A stretch of 64,000 nucleotides of DNA from Rubritalea marina DSM 17716 (GCF_000378105.1 NZ_KB899247.1:62001-126000), one strand, 5' to 3'; shown: positions 1 through 9,111, counted from the stretch's first letter. Translations and numbers: made by a program. Notes: generated from the sequence alone by a model not told the origin.

Positions 1-588
1 TAAAATGGCGATAATATCGCCATTGATGTCGGCCTTGAATCGGCCGCGGTGCATGTAGGATCCTCCGTAAATCCATGGCGCAGGTGGCATGGTTGCTCCT
101 GAGCCGTCAGTGTGGAGGAACAATTCTTCTAGAGGAAAGTTGACGGTGTCGCCATCGCTTTCCCAGCTCACGTTCACGGTGAAGCGAGAATGGCGTTTTT
201 CGTCTTCAGTCGCTTCGTGTAATTTATTGGTAGCCACGAAATTCTTATCGAGTACTGGGAAGAGTTCCTTGGACGCTTGAAAGCTGAGGAGTTTGAGGAC
301 CACGTTGAGGTTGAACGGCTTGATGTCAGTGAGAAAGAGAGTCTCATGCACTTTACCCATTTCAGTAGTCAGAACGTATTCAATAATGACTTTGTCGTGC
401 TTCAAGACACAGGGTATGTAGATCTCTTTCTTGGCACTGTTGAATTGAATCTTACCCATTTGGTAAAGCGACTCACTGAGCTGTTCGACTTTCGGCGGTG
501 TATCAGCTTTGCTGTCTTCAGCTAGGGCAGGTAAATACCATAGCGTCGAGATAGCGCCAGCGTAGACGCAACGAGTGAGGAAATTCAT
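1..588 (-). CDS. Secreted YdjY-domain protein (3' end outside window)
   Basis: The first 196 codons are present and the gene runs off the left edge. The N-terminus is a signal peptide (hydrophobic stretch, then ALA-ED near residue 23), so the product is exported. After a short linker, residues about 50-105 read like the YdjY domain common in Planctomycetes and Verrucomicrobia, with a GKVHETLF core (residues 78-85) followed by KPFNLNVVLKLL. The domain has no established function. The ATG at 588 is the only start that gives a complete signal peptide. The gene lies 45 bp upstream of the stop of the phosphatase gene on the same strand. Confidence 0.7.
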   Translation of the reverse strand, partial: MNFLTRCVYAGAISTLWYLPALAEDSKADTPPKVEQLSESLYQMGKIQFNSAKKEIYIPCVLKHDKVIIEYVLTTEMGKVHETLFLTDIKPFNLNVVLKLLSFQASKELFPVLDKNFVATNKLHEATEDEKRHSRFTVNVSWESDGDTVNFPLEELFLHTDGSGATMPPAPWIYGGSYMHRGRFKADINGDIIAIL

Positions 589-633
589 ACTACCATTCAT
601 GAGACCTATGCTACGATGTGGCAAGGGGGAAAC

Positions 634-1119
634 TTATTCCTGCGAATCTTTGGCAATAGGAGAATAGCGTCTGATGATCTCGCGGCAGCCGTCCTCTAGC
701 ATGTCAGCCACGAGATTGAAACCTTCTTGACCGCCATAGTATGGATCGGGAACTTGAGCATGTTGGTGCTCGGTACAGAAGCTGGTAAACTTCTTTACTT
801 TATCCGAGTATTTTCCCTTTTGATCCATGAAAGTGACTGCTGAGTAATTATCATCATCCATGGTAAGAATGAGATCGAATGCCTGAAAGTCATCTTTAGA
901 AAACTGTCTAGCGGATCCAGTCACAGGGACTTGGCGCTCAGTTAAGGTGGCACTCATCCGTGAGTCTGGGCTTTTCCCCTTATGCCAACCTGCGGTGCCA
1001 GCAGAGTCAATTTCGAACGACTGAGCGCAGTCAAGTTCATGTGTTAAGTGACGCAGAATGTTTTCGGCGGCAGGGGATCGGCAAATATTACCGAGACAAA
1101 CGAAGAGAATGCGGGTCAT
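634..1119 (-). CDS. Low-molecular-weight protein-tyrosine phosphatase
   Basis: A 161-residue cytoplasmic phosphatase that removes phosphate from tyrosine (or arginine) residues through a cysteinyl-phosphate intermediate. The signature loop CLGNICRS lies at residues 8-15, with C8 the expected nucleophile and R14 the phosphate-binding arginine. The general-acid aspartate is in the C-terminal VPDPYYGG motif. Length matches the family (about 155-165). An open frame continues upstream to 1326, but the family N-terminus MTRILFVCLGN begins at 1119, so that ATG is chosen. The gene starts 10 bp after the RlmD-like gene, probably co-transcribed. The physiological substrate cannot be told from sequence. 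Confidence 0.93.
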   Translation of the reverse strand: MTRILFVCLGNICRSPAAENILRHLTHELDCAQSFEIDSAGTAGWHKGKSPDSRMSATLTERQVPVTGSARQFSKDDFQAFDLILTMDDDNYSAVTFMDQKGKYSDKVKKFTSFCTEHQHAQVPDPYYGGQEGFNLVADMLEDGCREIIRRYSPIAKDSQE

Positions 1120-1129
1120 GGTGTTGGGT

Positions 1130-2386
1130 CTAGGAACCTTTACTGAGAACAGCGACACATTCGAGGTGACGCGTTTGAGGAAAGAGGTCGAATGGTTGCA
1201 CTTCTTCCAGTATGTATCCAGCATCAATAAAGTGCTGAAGGTCGCGCATCTGGGTTGAGGGGTTACAGGATACGTAGACGCAGCGGGACGGACCAAAAGC
1301 GAAGAGCTGTCTGAGGAATTCTTCATTACAGCCCTTGCGTGGGGGGTCGATGACTACGGCAGTTTCGTCGGCTGGGAAGTTGATGTCGGCGAAAATTGCT
1401 TCAGCGCTAGAGGCTAAAAAGCTCACATTTTCGATGTTGTTTTGGCGCGCATTGGCACGTGCCCAATCGGCGGCAGTCTCGCTGACTTCGACACCCGCAA
1501 CTTGCTTGAAGCTCGACGCGAGTGTGAGGGCAAAGAGCCCAGAGCCGCAGTAGGCGTCTACGAGGTATTGTGCGTTATGCTTAGAGGCTTGCTTGGCGAC
1601 GTACTCGGTAAATGCTGGAAGGATGAATGGGTTGTTTTGGAAGAAATCTCCTGCAAGGAAGTTGAAGGCGAGGTCACCGACATGCTCTGTAGCGATCGCG
1701 CGGTTATTTGTTTCTACGCGTCCTTCCGTGGCGCGCATGAGCATGGTGACACCCTTTTTATACTGTTTGGCATTTTGGTGAGCCTGTTGGCGAAGCTCGG
1801 GCATGGCATCATTGATCAGGTCCATGGCGATGGGGCACTTTGGCACATCGAGAATTGAGTTTCTGCGCCCGTTGCGTAGGAAACCGATTGCTTCAATCTT
1901 CCCATTCTTCGGTTTACTGAAGTGAGGGGTGAGTTTGGAACGGTAGTTCCATTGTTGGGGGGAGGCGATGGCAGCTTGGACGGGGTGGTCGATCTTTGCC
2001 ATGTGTTGGAGTAGTTCCCCAACTTGGCGGGTTTTCCACTCCAATTGCGTCGAGTAGTCTAAGTGTTGGTATTGACAACCACCGCATTCCCCGAAGAGTG
2101 GGCATTTCGGTTCGATACGGTGAGGTGATGGCTCGATGATTTCGATCAAATCACCTTGAGAGCAATTGTTATCATTACGGAAAATGCGTACTTTGACCGT
2201 TTCTTGAGGGAGTGCAAAAGGCACAAACACAACCCACTTGGCATCTGAATCAAGTTCTTTACGCTGTGCCTCTGGTAGATCTACCTTGGCGACACCGACA
2301 CCTAGATTGGTGAGGGATTCGACCGTGACTTCGATTTCTTGGTGGTATTCGAATGGGAAAGGGACAAATTTTTTATGTGGTCGCAT
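1130..2386 (-). CDS. rlmD: RlmD/TrmA-family 23S rRNA (uracil-C5)-methyltransferase
   Basis: A 418-residue SAM-dependent RNA methyltransferase. An N-terminal TRAM-like RNA-binding domain (about 14-75) is followed by the iron-sulfur cysteines C95, C101 and C104, with a later cysteine in VPKCPIAMD. The C-terminal Rossmann domain carries VDAYCGSGLFALTLA for SAM, VIDPPRKGC, and the catalytic YVSCNPST motif whose cysteine attacks C6 of uracil. This layout is that of RlmD/RlmCD/TrmA enzymes. The exact target (U1939, U747 or tRNA U54) is not decided by these motifs, so the symbol is by family resemblance. The gene is divergent from the small secreted protein at 2439, leaving about 52 bp for both promoters. 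Confidence 0.88.
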   Translation of the reverse strand: MRPHKKFVPFPFEYHQEIEVTVESLTNLGVGVAKVDLPEAQRKELDSDAKWVVFVPFALPQETVKVRIFRNDNNCSQGDLIEIIEPSPHRIEPKCPLFGECGGCQYQHLDYSTQLEWKTRQVGELLQHMAKIDHPVQAAIASPQQWNYRSKLTPHFSKPKNGKIEAIGFLRNGRRNSILDVPKCPIAMDLINDAMPELRQQAHQNAKQYKKGVTMLMRATEGRVETNNRAIATEHVGDLAFNFLAGDFFQNNPFILPAFTEYVAKQASKHNAQYLVDAYCGSGLFALTLASSFKQVAGVEVSETAADWARANARQNNIENVSFLASSAEAIFADINFPADETAVVIDPPRKGCNEEFLRQLFAFGPSRCVYVSCNPSTQMRDLQHFIDAGYILEEVQPFDLFPQTRHLECVAVLSKGS

Positions 2387-2438
2387 GGTGTGAGAATCTG
2401 TTTCAGCTTGCGCATTGTTTGGTGTATCTTGGGGCAGA

Positions 2439-2801
2439 ATGAAAGCCTTTTATCCCATCGTTTTCTCTATCTTGGCAGGCCTCGCTGTGGCTGATGAAGC
2501 CCCATGGTATGATGCCCATGGAAATGTGGTCAAGTTTGCGAATGGGCTGGAAGAGTCAGATCAGGAAAAACAGCAGACTAAGGCGACGGCTCGGCAAGAG
2601 ACAGCATTGGTTTTTCCTGTGCGTGCCAGCTGGGGGAAGCGTCGTTTTTATCAGCGCCGAGGAAGGACTTCTACATCGGGGTACTATCCAGACTGGTGGT
2701 ACGATTGTGATTATTATCCCAGCCCCTATTGGAGGACGGGAGGATATTATTATGGTTATTCCCACTGGAGTGGCACTCGCTTACGCATTAGGGTTCGCTA
2801 G
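2439..2801 (+). CDS. Small secreted Tyr/Trp/Gly-rich protein of unknown function
   Basis: A 120-residue protein not recognised as any named family. The start is placed at the ATG at 2439 because it opens a clean signal peptide (KAFYPIVFSILAGLAVADEA). The mature part has a polar middle and an aromatic C-terminal third with repeated Tyr, Trp and Gly (GYYPDWWYDCDYYPSPYW), ending in basic residues. Such tails occur in small envelope proteins, but no function can be assigned. The codons are ordinary for the region and the gene sits between two well-supported genes. Confidence 0.6.
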   Translation: MKAFYPIVFSILAGLAVADEAPWYDAHGNVVKFANGLEESDQEKQQTKATARQETALVFPVRASWGKRRFYQRRGRTSTSGYYPDWWYDCDYYPSPYWRTGGYYYGYSHWSGTRLRIRVR

Positions 2802-2861
2802 CTAGGTCCTGTAGTGCTCAATCTTTATTGGAAAATCTTCTATTTTGGGGCATAGTAGAGC

Positions 2862-3458
2862 ATGGTCGTTGAAGCTCAGTATCTCAAAGCTGGCGCAATC
2901 TTGTTGCCCGGCGTTTCAGTATTTCCCAACAATGCGATGCCTTTGCATATCTTTGAGGCAGGTTATCGAGAGATGCTCAAGGATGCCCTAGCTAGTACTG
3001 GGAAGTTCATCGTTGGGGTATTACCAGTTGTAGATGGTCGGCTCTCGGAGGCTCCGACCCGAACAGCGGTGGTGGTGGAAGTAGTGATCAATCAGGCTCT
3101 GCCAGATGGTCGATCGGCCCTCATTGTGGCAGCTCGAGAACGCATCCGAATTGTGTCGTGGGAGCAATCTCCGTCATACCCACGTGCGGTGTATCACAAA
3201 ATGACTCGTGAGACTCCCGATGATGCTAAGGTGATCATTTCACTCCTCAAAGACAGTTTTGAGTCAAAGATTACGCAGTTTGTGAAGAACGACCGTAGAG
3301 AGATTTTGAAACAATTAGATTCGATTGACAGCCTGGAGGGGGTGATCAATGTGATAGCACATTACTCAGTGGGGGATGAACGCATGCGGCGCTATTTCCT
3401 GGAGGAAGATTCTGATAGTGAGCGTGCGAAACGTTTATTATTGATGCTTGAAGGATAA
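2862..3458 (+). CDS. Free-standing Lon N-terminal (substrate-binding) domain protein
   Basis: A 198-residue protein matching the N-terminal LAN/LonB domain of ATP-dependent protease Lon. It has the typical opening LPGVSVFPNNAMPLHIFE and later a helical region rich in acidic and arginine residues (VINVIAHYSVGDERMRR). There is no AAA ATPase and no serine-lysine protease domain, so this is a stand-alone domain protein. Such proteins are common in bacteria; a role in binding peptides or as an adaptor is presumed, not shown. It converges with lysS and shares the terminator region between them. Confidence 0.85.
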   Translation: MVVEAQYLKAGAILLPGVSVFPNNAMPLHIFEAGYREMLKDALASTGKFIVGVLPVVDGRLSEAPTRTAVVVEVVINQALPDGRSALIVAARERIRIVSWEQSPSYPRAVYHKMTRETPDDAKVIISLLKDSFESKITQFVKNDRREILKQLDSIDSLEGVINVIAHYSVGDERMRRYFLEEDSDSERAKRLLLMLEG

Positions 3459-3491
3459 AAAAATCCCCACCGATGCCTCATCGATGGGGAT
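3457..3491 (-). terminator. Intrinsic terminator of lysS
   Basis: A 12-bp stem (3463-3474 with 3480-3491, one G-U type mismatch) around a 5-nt loop, followed on the minus strand by seven T (A-run 3457-3463). It lies 26 bp beyond the lysS stop. Its T-run touches the stop codon of the convergent Lon-domain gene. Confidence 0.85.
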
Positions 3492-3516
3492 CCTACAAGT
3501 TTGATGAAATGCTTGA

Positions 3517-4989
3517 TTATTTTTTCTTCAACTGAGGGAAGAGTACAACGTCACGGATCGTAGGTGCACCGGTCAGCATCATGACCAATCGATCGATCCC
3601 GATCCCGATGCCGCCTGCTGGAGGCATGCCTGACTCCATCGTCTCGACAAAGTCGTTGTCTACGTTTTGGGTTTCACCGCCGGCCTGTTCCTCGAAGCGC
3701 TGACGCTGGAGGATAGGGTCATTGAGTTCGGAGTATCCGGGTGAGATTTCTTGACCGTTGATGATGAGTTCGTAGACGTCTATCACTTCAGGGTTCTCAG
3801 GGTTGATCTTAGCAAGTGGTATGAGCTCTTTAGAAACGTGAGTGACAAAGCATGGATCGAAGCTGTGCTCTTCGACGAGCTTTTCGAAGACCTGTTGGGT
3901 GATTTCATAGTCCTCCATGTTATCGGATATCTCGATACCAAGTTCCTGGCACTTTGCGCGGTGTTGTTCTTCAGAGAGGTCAAACCAATCATCGCCGGCG
4001 ACCCCTTTGATGAGCTCGTGGTACGGCGCGCGCTTCCATGGACGCTCGAGGTTGATGGTGCGTACGACTTCACCTTCCTCATTCTTGTGTTCGATTTGAA
4101 GGCCGCCGCAGAATTTTTCAGCGAGGTGGCAAGTGAGTTCCTCCACGAGGTCAGCCATCTGCTCGAAATCTGAGAATGCCCAATAAGCTTCGAGCATGGT
4201 GAATTCAGGGTTGTGGCGGCGGGAAATACCTTCGTTGCGGAAGTTGCGGTTCAATTCGAAAATCTTGGTGAAGCCACCACAGAGAAGGCGCTTGAGGTGG
4301 AGCTCAGGAGCGATTCGCATGGTGAGTGGCATGTCGAGCGCGTTGTGGTGAGTCTCGAATGGGCGAGCAGCAGCACCGCCGGCAACATCATGGAGCATCG
4401 GAGTTTCGACTTCGAGGAATCCGCGCTCGTGCAAGAAGTTACGAATTTCAGCAATCATCTGAGAACGCTTCACGAATAGGTCTGCACTCTCTTGATTGGA
4501 CATGAGGTCGAGGTGGCGCTTGCGGTATTTGGTTTCACGGTCGCTCACTCCGTGCCATTTGTCAGGCATTGGGCGGAGAGCTTTGGAAAGCACCGTAAGT
4601 TTGGATACATTGACAGAAGGTTCACCTTTCCCTGTGGTGAAGGTTTCACCGTCGATACCAATCCAGTCACCCATGTCCATGAGCTTCCAAGCAGCCCATT
4701 CTGTTTCGTTGAGACTTTTCTTGTTGAGATAAATCTGAATGCGGCCGTGAACGTCGCCAATGGTGGCGAAAACGGATTTACCCATATCACGGATAGCGAG
4801 AAGGCGACCAGCAATCGTGACCTGCTTGCCGTCCTCGAAGTTTGCTTTGAGATCACCTGGAGTGATGGTGATGTCAAATTTACCACCGAATGGATCGATG
4901 CCCAGTTCGCGGAGTTTTTCGAGTTTCTCGGTGCGGACTGCGATGAGTTCTGCTTCGGTCGATTGTGGCTGTGCGTTTTGCTCGCTCAT
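3517..4989 (-). CDS. lysS: Lysyl-tRNA synthetase, class II
   Basis: A 490-residue enzyme charging tRNA-Lys with lysine. The N-terminal OB-fold anticodon-binding domain (about 55-165, including GRLLAIRDMGKSVFATI) precedes the class II catalytic core. Motif 2 is recognisable in FRNEGISRRHNPEFTMLE and motif 3 in GIGIGIDRLVMMLTG near the C-terminus. Length and layout agree with bacterial LysS. The start at 4989 gives the usual polar N-terminal leader before the OB fold. It is transcribed alone, with its own terminator and a 237-bp divergent gap to the glucosylglycerate genes. Confidence 0.97.
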   Translation of the reverse strand: MSEQNAQPQSTEAELIAVRTEKLEKLRELGIDPFGGKFDITITPGDLKANFEDGKQVTIAGRLLAIRDMGKSVFATIGDVHGRIQIYLNKKSLNETEWAAWKLMDMGDWIGIDGETFTTGKGEPSVNVSKLTVLSKALRPMPDKWHGVSDRETKYRKRHLDLMSNQESADLFVKRSQMIAEIRNFLHERGFLEVETPMLHDVAGGAAARPFETHHNALDMPLTMRIAPELHLKRLLCGGFTKIFELNRNFRNEGISRRHNPEFTMLEAYWAFSDFEQMADLVEELTCHLAEKFCGGLQIEHKNEEGEVVRTINLERPWKRAPYHELIKGVAGDDWFDLSEEQHRAKCQELGIEISDNMEDYEITQQVFEKLVEEHSFDPCFVTHVSKELIPLAKINPENPEVIDVYELIINGQEISPGYSELNDPILQRQRFEEQAGGETQNVDNDFVETMESGMPPAGGIGIGIDRLVMMLTGAPTIRDVVLFPQLKKK

Positions 4990-5226
4990 AGGGCGGGCAG
5001 ATTACGTGGAGATCCTTGATTTGCAAGCCGCAATTGATGTGGAGGTTCAAGGGTCTTTGAATCACGATGTCACAGCACAGCGTGCTCTGTTCATTTACTT
5101 GTAGATGGAGCAAAATAAGCCAATCTTGTGGCAAATTTGTTTTTATGTTAGTACGAGTTGGTATGCTAGTTGCTGATAGCCTATAAGTGGTCTGGTTGAT
5201 AGAAACTGGAAACACACAATCGTTCT

Positions 5227-6048
5227 ATGGGGACAAAGCAAAATACTCGATACTTGGTAGTAACAGATCTAGATAGTTCACTTCTAGATGAGGATTATAG
5301 TTATTCGGGAGCGGAAGGCGCTCTTACTACCATGCGTCAGATGGGCGTCCCACTGGTGATGAATTCCAGTAAAACTTATGCGGAGCTTCGGGCCTTAGCT
5401 TCCGAGTTAGATGAATGCCAGGCTCTTGTAGCTGAAAATGGTGGTTTGATTGCTCTAGAGGGGAGGTCCGCCATGGTGCATGAAGGTGATCCACTCGATT
5501 CCTTCGGGTATGCCTATCAAAATTTAGGAAAGTCACGCGATGAGATATTACAGGTCGCGCACAAGCTACGTGATACCCATGGCTACAAATTTGAAGGGTT
5601 TGCTGATTGGCAGGTGTGTGATGTGGTCGAACATACCGGATTGAGCTCCGAAGCTGCTGCTCTTGCAATGGATCGCATGGCTACTGAGCCGATCCATTGG
5701 CATGGGGACGAGGCCGAGTGGGACACCTTTACCAAGGCTCTGACGTCTGAGAGCATTCGTGCCATCCGTGGGGGGCGGTTCATCCACTTGATGGGCATGA
5801 GTGATAAGGTAGTAGGTATGCAGGCTGTCGTGCAGCGAATTCAAGCCGCAGATCTAGATGTAGAATGGAAGGTGATAGCCGTTGGTGATAGCCAGAATGA
5901 TCTAGCCATGTTGGAAGCTGCTGATGTAGCACTTGTGATCCCGCATGCGGATGGACCACACATCAAACCGAATAATCCAAATACGATTTACGCCAGATTT
6001 GTCGGCTCGACAGGCTGGGGACAGGGGATCATAGAGATCTTGAAATAA
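5227..6048 (+). CDS. HAD-family glucosyl/mannosyl-3-phosphoglycerate phosphatase
   Basis: A 273-residue HAD phosphatase of the mannosyl-3-phosphoglycerate phosphatase (MpgP/GpgP, Cof-like) family. Motif I is DLDSS (D14 and D16), motif II is in MNSSKT, and motif IV is GDSQNDLAML; the cap sequence has VAENGG typical of this subfamily. By family it removes phosphate from glucosyl- or mannosyl-3-phosphoglycerate to give the compatible solute. It lies 38 bp upstream of the GpgS-phosphorylase fusion, and both end in a single terminator, so they form an operon. Because the partner synthase looks like GpgS, glucosyl-3-phosphoglycerate is the likelier substrate (inference). Confidence 0.88.
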   Translation: MGTKQNTRYLVVTDLDSSLLDEDYSYSGAEGALTTMRQMGVPLVMNSSKTYAELRALASELDECQALVAENGGLIALEGRSAMVHEGDPLDSFGYAYQNLGKSRDEILQVAHKLRDTHGYKFEGFADWQVCDVVEHTGLSSEAAALAMDRMATEPIHWHGDEAEWDTFTKALTSESIRAIRGGRFIHLMGMSDKVVGMQAVVQRIQAADLDVEWKVIAVGDSQNDLAMLEAADVALVIPHADGPHIKPNNPNTIYARFVGSTGWGQGIIEILK

Positions 6049-6086
6049 CATTTATAAAACAAAAAATCTAACTAGATAGAGACACA

Positions 6087-9083
6087 ATGGGAGACTTTCA
6101 TCAACACGGTATCATCACGACACTTCATCAGCTAAACTCCCGCCCTCTAGAGGAGTTAGAGCAAGAACTCGTGCAGTTCGCCAAGCGTAAGCCGATGGCC
6201 TTGGTGTTGCCATCACTCTTTTCTGAACTTGAAGGGCCTGCGCTATCGAAGATCATCGATGAGATTGCACAGGTGCCATACCTTGAGCAGGTAATCATCG
6301 GTCTAGACCGCGCAGATCAAGATCAATACAAGTTTGCTTTAGAGTTTTTTAGCCGACTACCCCAGCAAGCCAAGGTGATTTGGAATGATGGGCCACGCAT
6401 GCGAAAGATCGATGCGATGCTGCAGGAGAAAGGTCTTGCACCCGAGGAACCCGGTAAGGGGCGCAATGTTTGGTACATGTTCGGTTATTTGTTAGCATCA
6501 AACAAGGCAGACGCTGTGGCTCTCCATGATTGTGACATTACGACGTATTCACGTGATATGCTGGCACGCTTGATTTACCCTGTGGCCAATCCATCTTTCA
6601 GTTACAAATTTTGTAAAGGCTACTACGCACGCGTGGCCAATAACGCGATGAATGGGCGCGTTTGCCGACTTTTGGTTACTCCATTGTTGCGAGCCTTAAA
6701 GAAGGTATGTGGGGCCAATGACTATCTCAATTATTTGGATAGTTTCCGATATCCGCTGGCGGGTGAGTTCTCGCTTACCAAGGATGTGATTGAAGACATC
6801 CGCATCCCCTCAGACTGGGGCTTGGAAATGGGCACACTTTCGGAGATGCACCGCAACTACGCCAACAATCAAATTTGCCAGGTAGACATTGCTGATATTT
6901 ATGATCACAAGCACCAAGACTTGTCATTAGAAGATAAGACTCGTGGGCTTTCGAAGATGAGTAACGACATTGCAAAGTCCTTATACCGCAAGATGGCGAC
7001 ACAAGGGGAGGTCTTTTCTCCTGAGCGCATTCGAACGATCAAGGCTGCGTATTACCGTATTGCCTTAGATATGGTGGATAGCTACCACAATGATGCCGTC
7101 ATCAATGGCTTGAAGTATGACCGCCACACTGAAGGGCTTGCGGTAGAGAACTTTGCCGAGACCGTGATGCAGGCTGGTCATGATTTCCTGAATCCTGAGA
7201 AATCGATGGAGACTCCGTTCATGCCCAGCTGGAACCGCGTTCAGTCAGCCTTCCCAGATATTATGGAGCAGATTATTGATGCGGTTGACGCGGATATGGA
7301 GGAATTTGGTTCTTCAAGCTACGATCAAAGCAATCATCCGAAAGTGCAGCAGGTGCGCCAGAAGGTGAAGCGCCATATTCAGCGCGTTTATTCTGACCAC
7401 AATGTCGACGATCTTACTGATGAGGTAATGGACATCGCTGGCTTAAAGAAAGCAGCATTAGAATCTCACTCGATAGGCGATAAATGGGATCAGGGTGATG
7501 TTTACACAATTACTTATGCTGATTCGATTGTGCGCGAAGGTGAAATGCCACTAGAGACCTTGAAGAAGGTTTTTAAAGAGCATCTACGTGGGGTTACCAG
7601 TGGGGTTCATATCCTACCATTTTGCCCATTCACATCCGATTACGGATTCTCGGTGGTGGACTACACCAAGGTAAAAAAGGAATTCGGGCAATGGTCTGAC
7701 ATTAAAGACTTGAGCAGTGATTTCAAGGTGATGGCAGACTTGGTGATCAATCATTGTTCTAGTGAGTCACCATGGTTCCAAAACTTCCTCAAAGGGGAGA
7801 ACCCTGGCAAAGATTACTTTGTCATGGGAGATGATTATGATGACATTTCCAATGTGGTAAGGCCTCGACCGCATCCATTGCTCACCACTTACGAAACCAA
7901 TGAGGGTGAGAAAGAAGTGTGGTGTACCTTTAGCCCTGATCAGGTGGATCTTAATTTCAAGAATCCCAATTTGTTGATGGAGTTCATCAAGATCATCAGA
8001 CTTTATTTGGATCAAGGGGTGAAGGTGTTCCGACTGGATGCCATCGCGTTTCTTTGGAAAGAATCAGGTACGACTTGTGTGCACCTAGAGCAAACTCATG
8101 AAATCATTAAGTTGCTCCGCGTGGTGCTTGAGACGCTGGAACCTGAAGCTATTGTGATCACTGAGACCAATGTGCCTAATAAGGAGAATCTTTCCTACTT
8201 TGGCAATGATAACGAGGCTCATATGATCTATAATTTCTCACTTCCGCCATTGTTAGTGAACACATTGCTCAGTGGGGATTGTCGTCATTTGAAGACCTGG
8301 ATGATGTCGATGCCGCCGGCTCGACGCGGTCGCTCTTACTTTAATTTCATCGCTTCACATGATGGCATCGGGTTGAGACCAGCAGAAGGTTTGTTAAGTG
8401 AGAAGGAGCTGAAGGGTCTTACCGACACACTTTGCTCGTTTGGTGGTGAGATTTCGATGCGTAAGATGCCAGATGGTACGCTAAAACCGTATGAGGCAAA
8501 CATTTCACTATTCAGCGCAATGGCAGGGAAGATAGGTGGCGCTCGAGATCAATGGCAGGTGCAGCGCTACCTTTGTGCGCATACTATCATGCTAGCTCTC
8601 GAAGGCGTGCCAGCTTTCTACATTCACAGCCTCGTAGGTACTGAAAACGACCTCCAAGGCGTTGCCAATACTGGTGAACTGCGTTCCATCAATCGCCACA
8701 ATTGGCGAGCTGATGAATTGGAGGAGAAACTGGATGCTGGTGAGACTCACCATCGAGAGGTTTTTGATGCGCTGAAGCACATGATTAAAGTGCGCCGTAG
8801 GCAGCCAGCCTTCCACCCAAATGCAACTCAATATACCTTGCATTTCGGAAAGGGTGTCTTGGCATTCTGGAGGGAGAGCCTTGACCGTACTCAGTCAGTC
8901 TTCGCTGTGCATAATATTTCAGATAGAAAACAGTCCATCCCGGTAGTAGAACTCAATCTCATTCTTACCGAGACATGGGTCGACCTTCTGACTGGTAATG
9001 AAGTAGTTGAAGGCACCGAGTTCATTGAGCTCGATCCATACCAGGCGGTGTGGATCAGTAATATTGATGGGCCAGGAATCTAA
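6087..9083 (+). CDS. Fusion: glucosyl-3-phosphoglycerate synthase (GT81-like) + GH13_18 glucosylglycerate phosphorylase
   Basis: A 998-residue two-domain enzyme. Residues 1 to about 400 resemble GpgS-type GT81 glycosyltransferases, with ALHDCDITTY carrying the metal-binding D148/D150 pair, GKGYYAR, DWGLEMG and YDHKHQ. After a helical linker, residues about 460-998 form a GH13 subfamily 18 phosphorylase close in motifs to E. coli YcjM: ITYADS, GTTCVHLEQTHEIIKLLR and TETNVPNKENLSYFG. Expected nucleophile is D651 (VFRLDA), acid/base E693 and transition-state aspartate D759 (SHDGIG); all are present. Known roles: the synthase joins glucose from an NDP-sugar to 3-phosphoglycerate; the phosphorylase splits glucosylglycerate to glucose-1-phosphate and glycerate. 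One chain would therefore carry both synthesis and breakdown. No frameshift lies between the domains. Confidence 0.87.
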   Translation: MGDFHQHGIITTLHQLNSRPLEELEQELVQFAKRKPMALVLPSLFSELEGPALSKIIDEIAQVPYLEQVIIGLDRADQDQYKFALEFFSRLPQQAKVIWNDGPRMRKIDAMLQEKGLAPEEPGKGRNVWYMFGYLLASNKADAVALHDCDITTYSRDMLARLIYPVANPSFSYKFCKGYYARVANNAMNGRVCRLLVTPLLRALKKVCGANDYLNYLDSFRYPLAGEFSLTKDVIEDIRIPSDWGLEMGTLSEMHRNYANNQICQVDIADIYDHKHQDLSLEDKTRGLSKMSNDIAKSLYRKMATQGEVFSPERIRTIKAAYYRIALDMVDSYHNDAVINGLKYDRHTEGLAVENFAETVMQAGHDFLNPEKSMETPFMPSWNRVQSAFPDIMEQIIDAVDADMEEFGSSSYDQSNHPKVQQVRQKVKRHIQRVYSDHNVDDLTDEVMDIAGLKKAALESHSIGDKWDQGDVYTITYADSIVREGEMPLETLKKVFKEHLRGVTSGVHILPFCPFTSDYGFSVVDYTKVKKEFGQWSDIKDLSSDFKVMADLVINHCSSESPWFQNFLKGENPGKDYFVMGDDYDDISNVVRPRPHPLLTTYETNEGEKEVWCTFSPDQVDLNFKNPNLLMEFIKIIRLYLDQGVKVFRLDAIAFLWKESGTTCVHLEQTHEIIKLLRVVLETLEPEAIVITETNVPNKENLSYFGNDNEAHMIYNFSLPPLLVNTLLSGDCRHLKTWMMSMPPARRGRSYFNFIASHDGIGLRPAEGLLSEKELKGLTDTLCSFGGEISMRKMPDGTLKPYEANISLFSAMAGKIGGARDQWQVQRYLCAHTIMLALEGVPAFYIHSLVGTENDLQGVANTGELRSINRHNWRADELEEKLDAGETHHREVFDALKHMIKVRRRQPAFHPNATQYTLHFGKGVLAFWRESLDRTQSVFAVHNISDRKQSIPVVELNLILTETWVDLLTGNEVVEGTEFIELDPYQAVWISNIDGPGI

Positions 9084-9111
9084 GCTAATTCCTAAGCTCT
9101 GAGAACGCTGT

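Noticed and set aside
89-525. Two plus-strand open frames across the left edge
   Set aside because: The minus strand here encodes a clear signal peptide and YdjY domain with consistent codons; the plus frames are out of frame with it and have no recognisable protein.
1120-1326. Upstream extension of the tyrosine phosphatase to 1326
   Set aside because: It would overlap the RlmD gene and lies before the conserved MTRILFVCLGN start; the family N-terminus fits position 1119.
4990-5226. Possible riboswitch or T-box leader between lysS and the phosphatase gene
   Set aside because: No terminator/antiterminator pair, no specifier-loop or T-box consensus could be seen on either strand.
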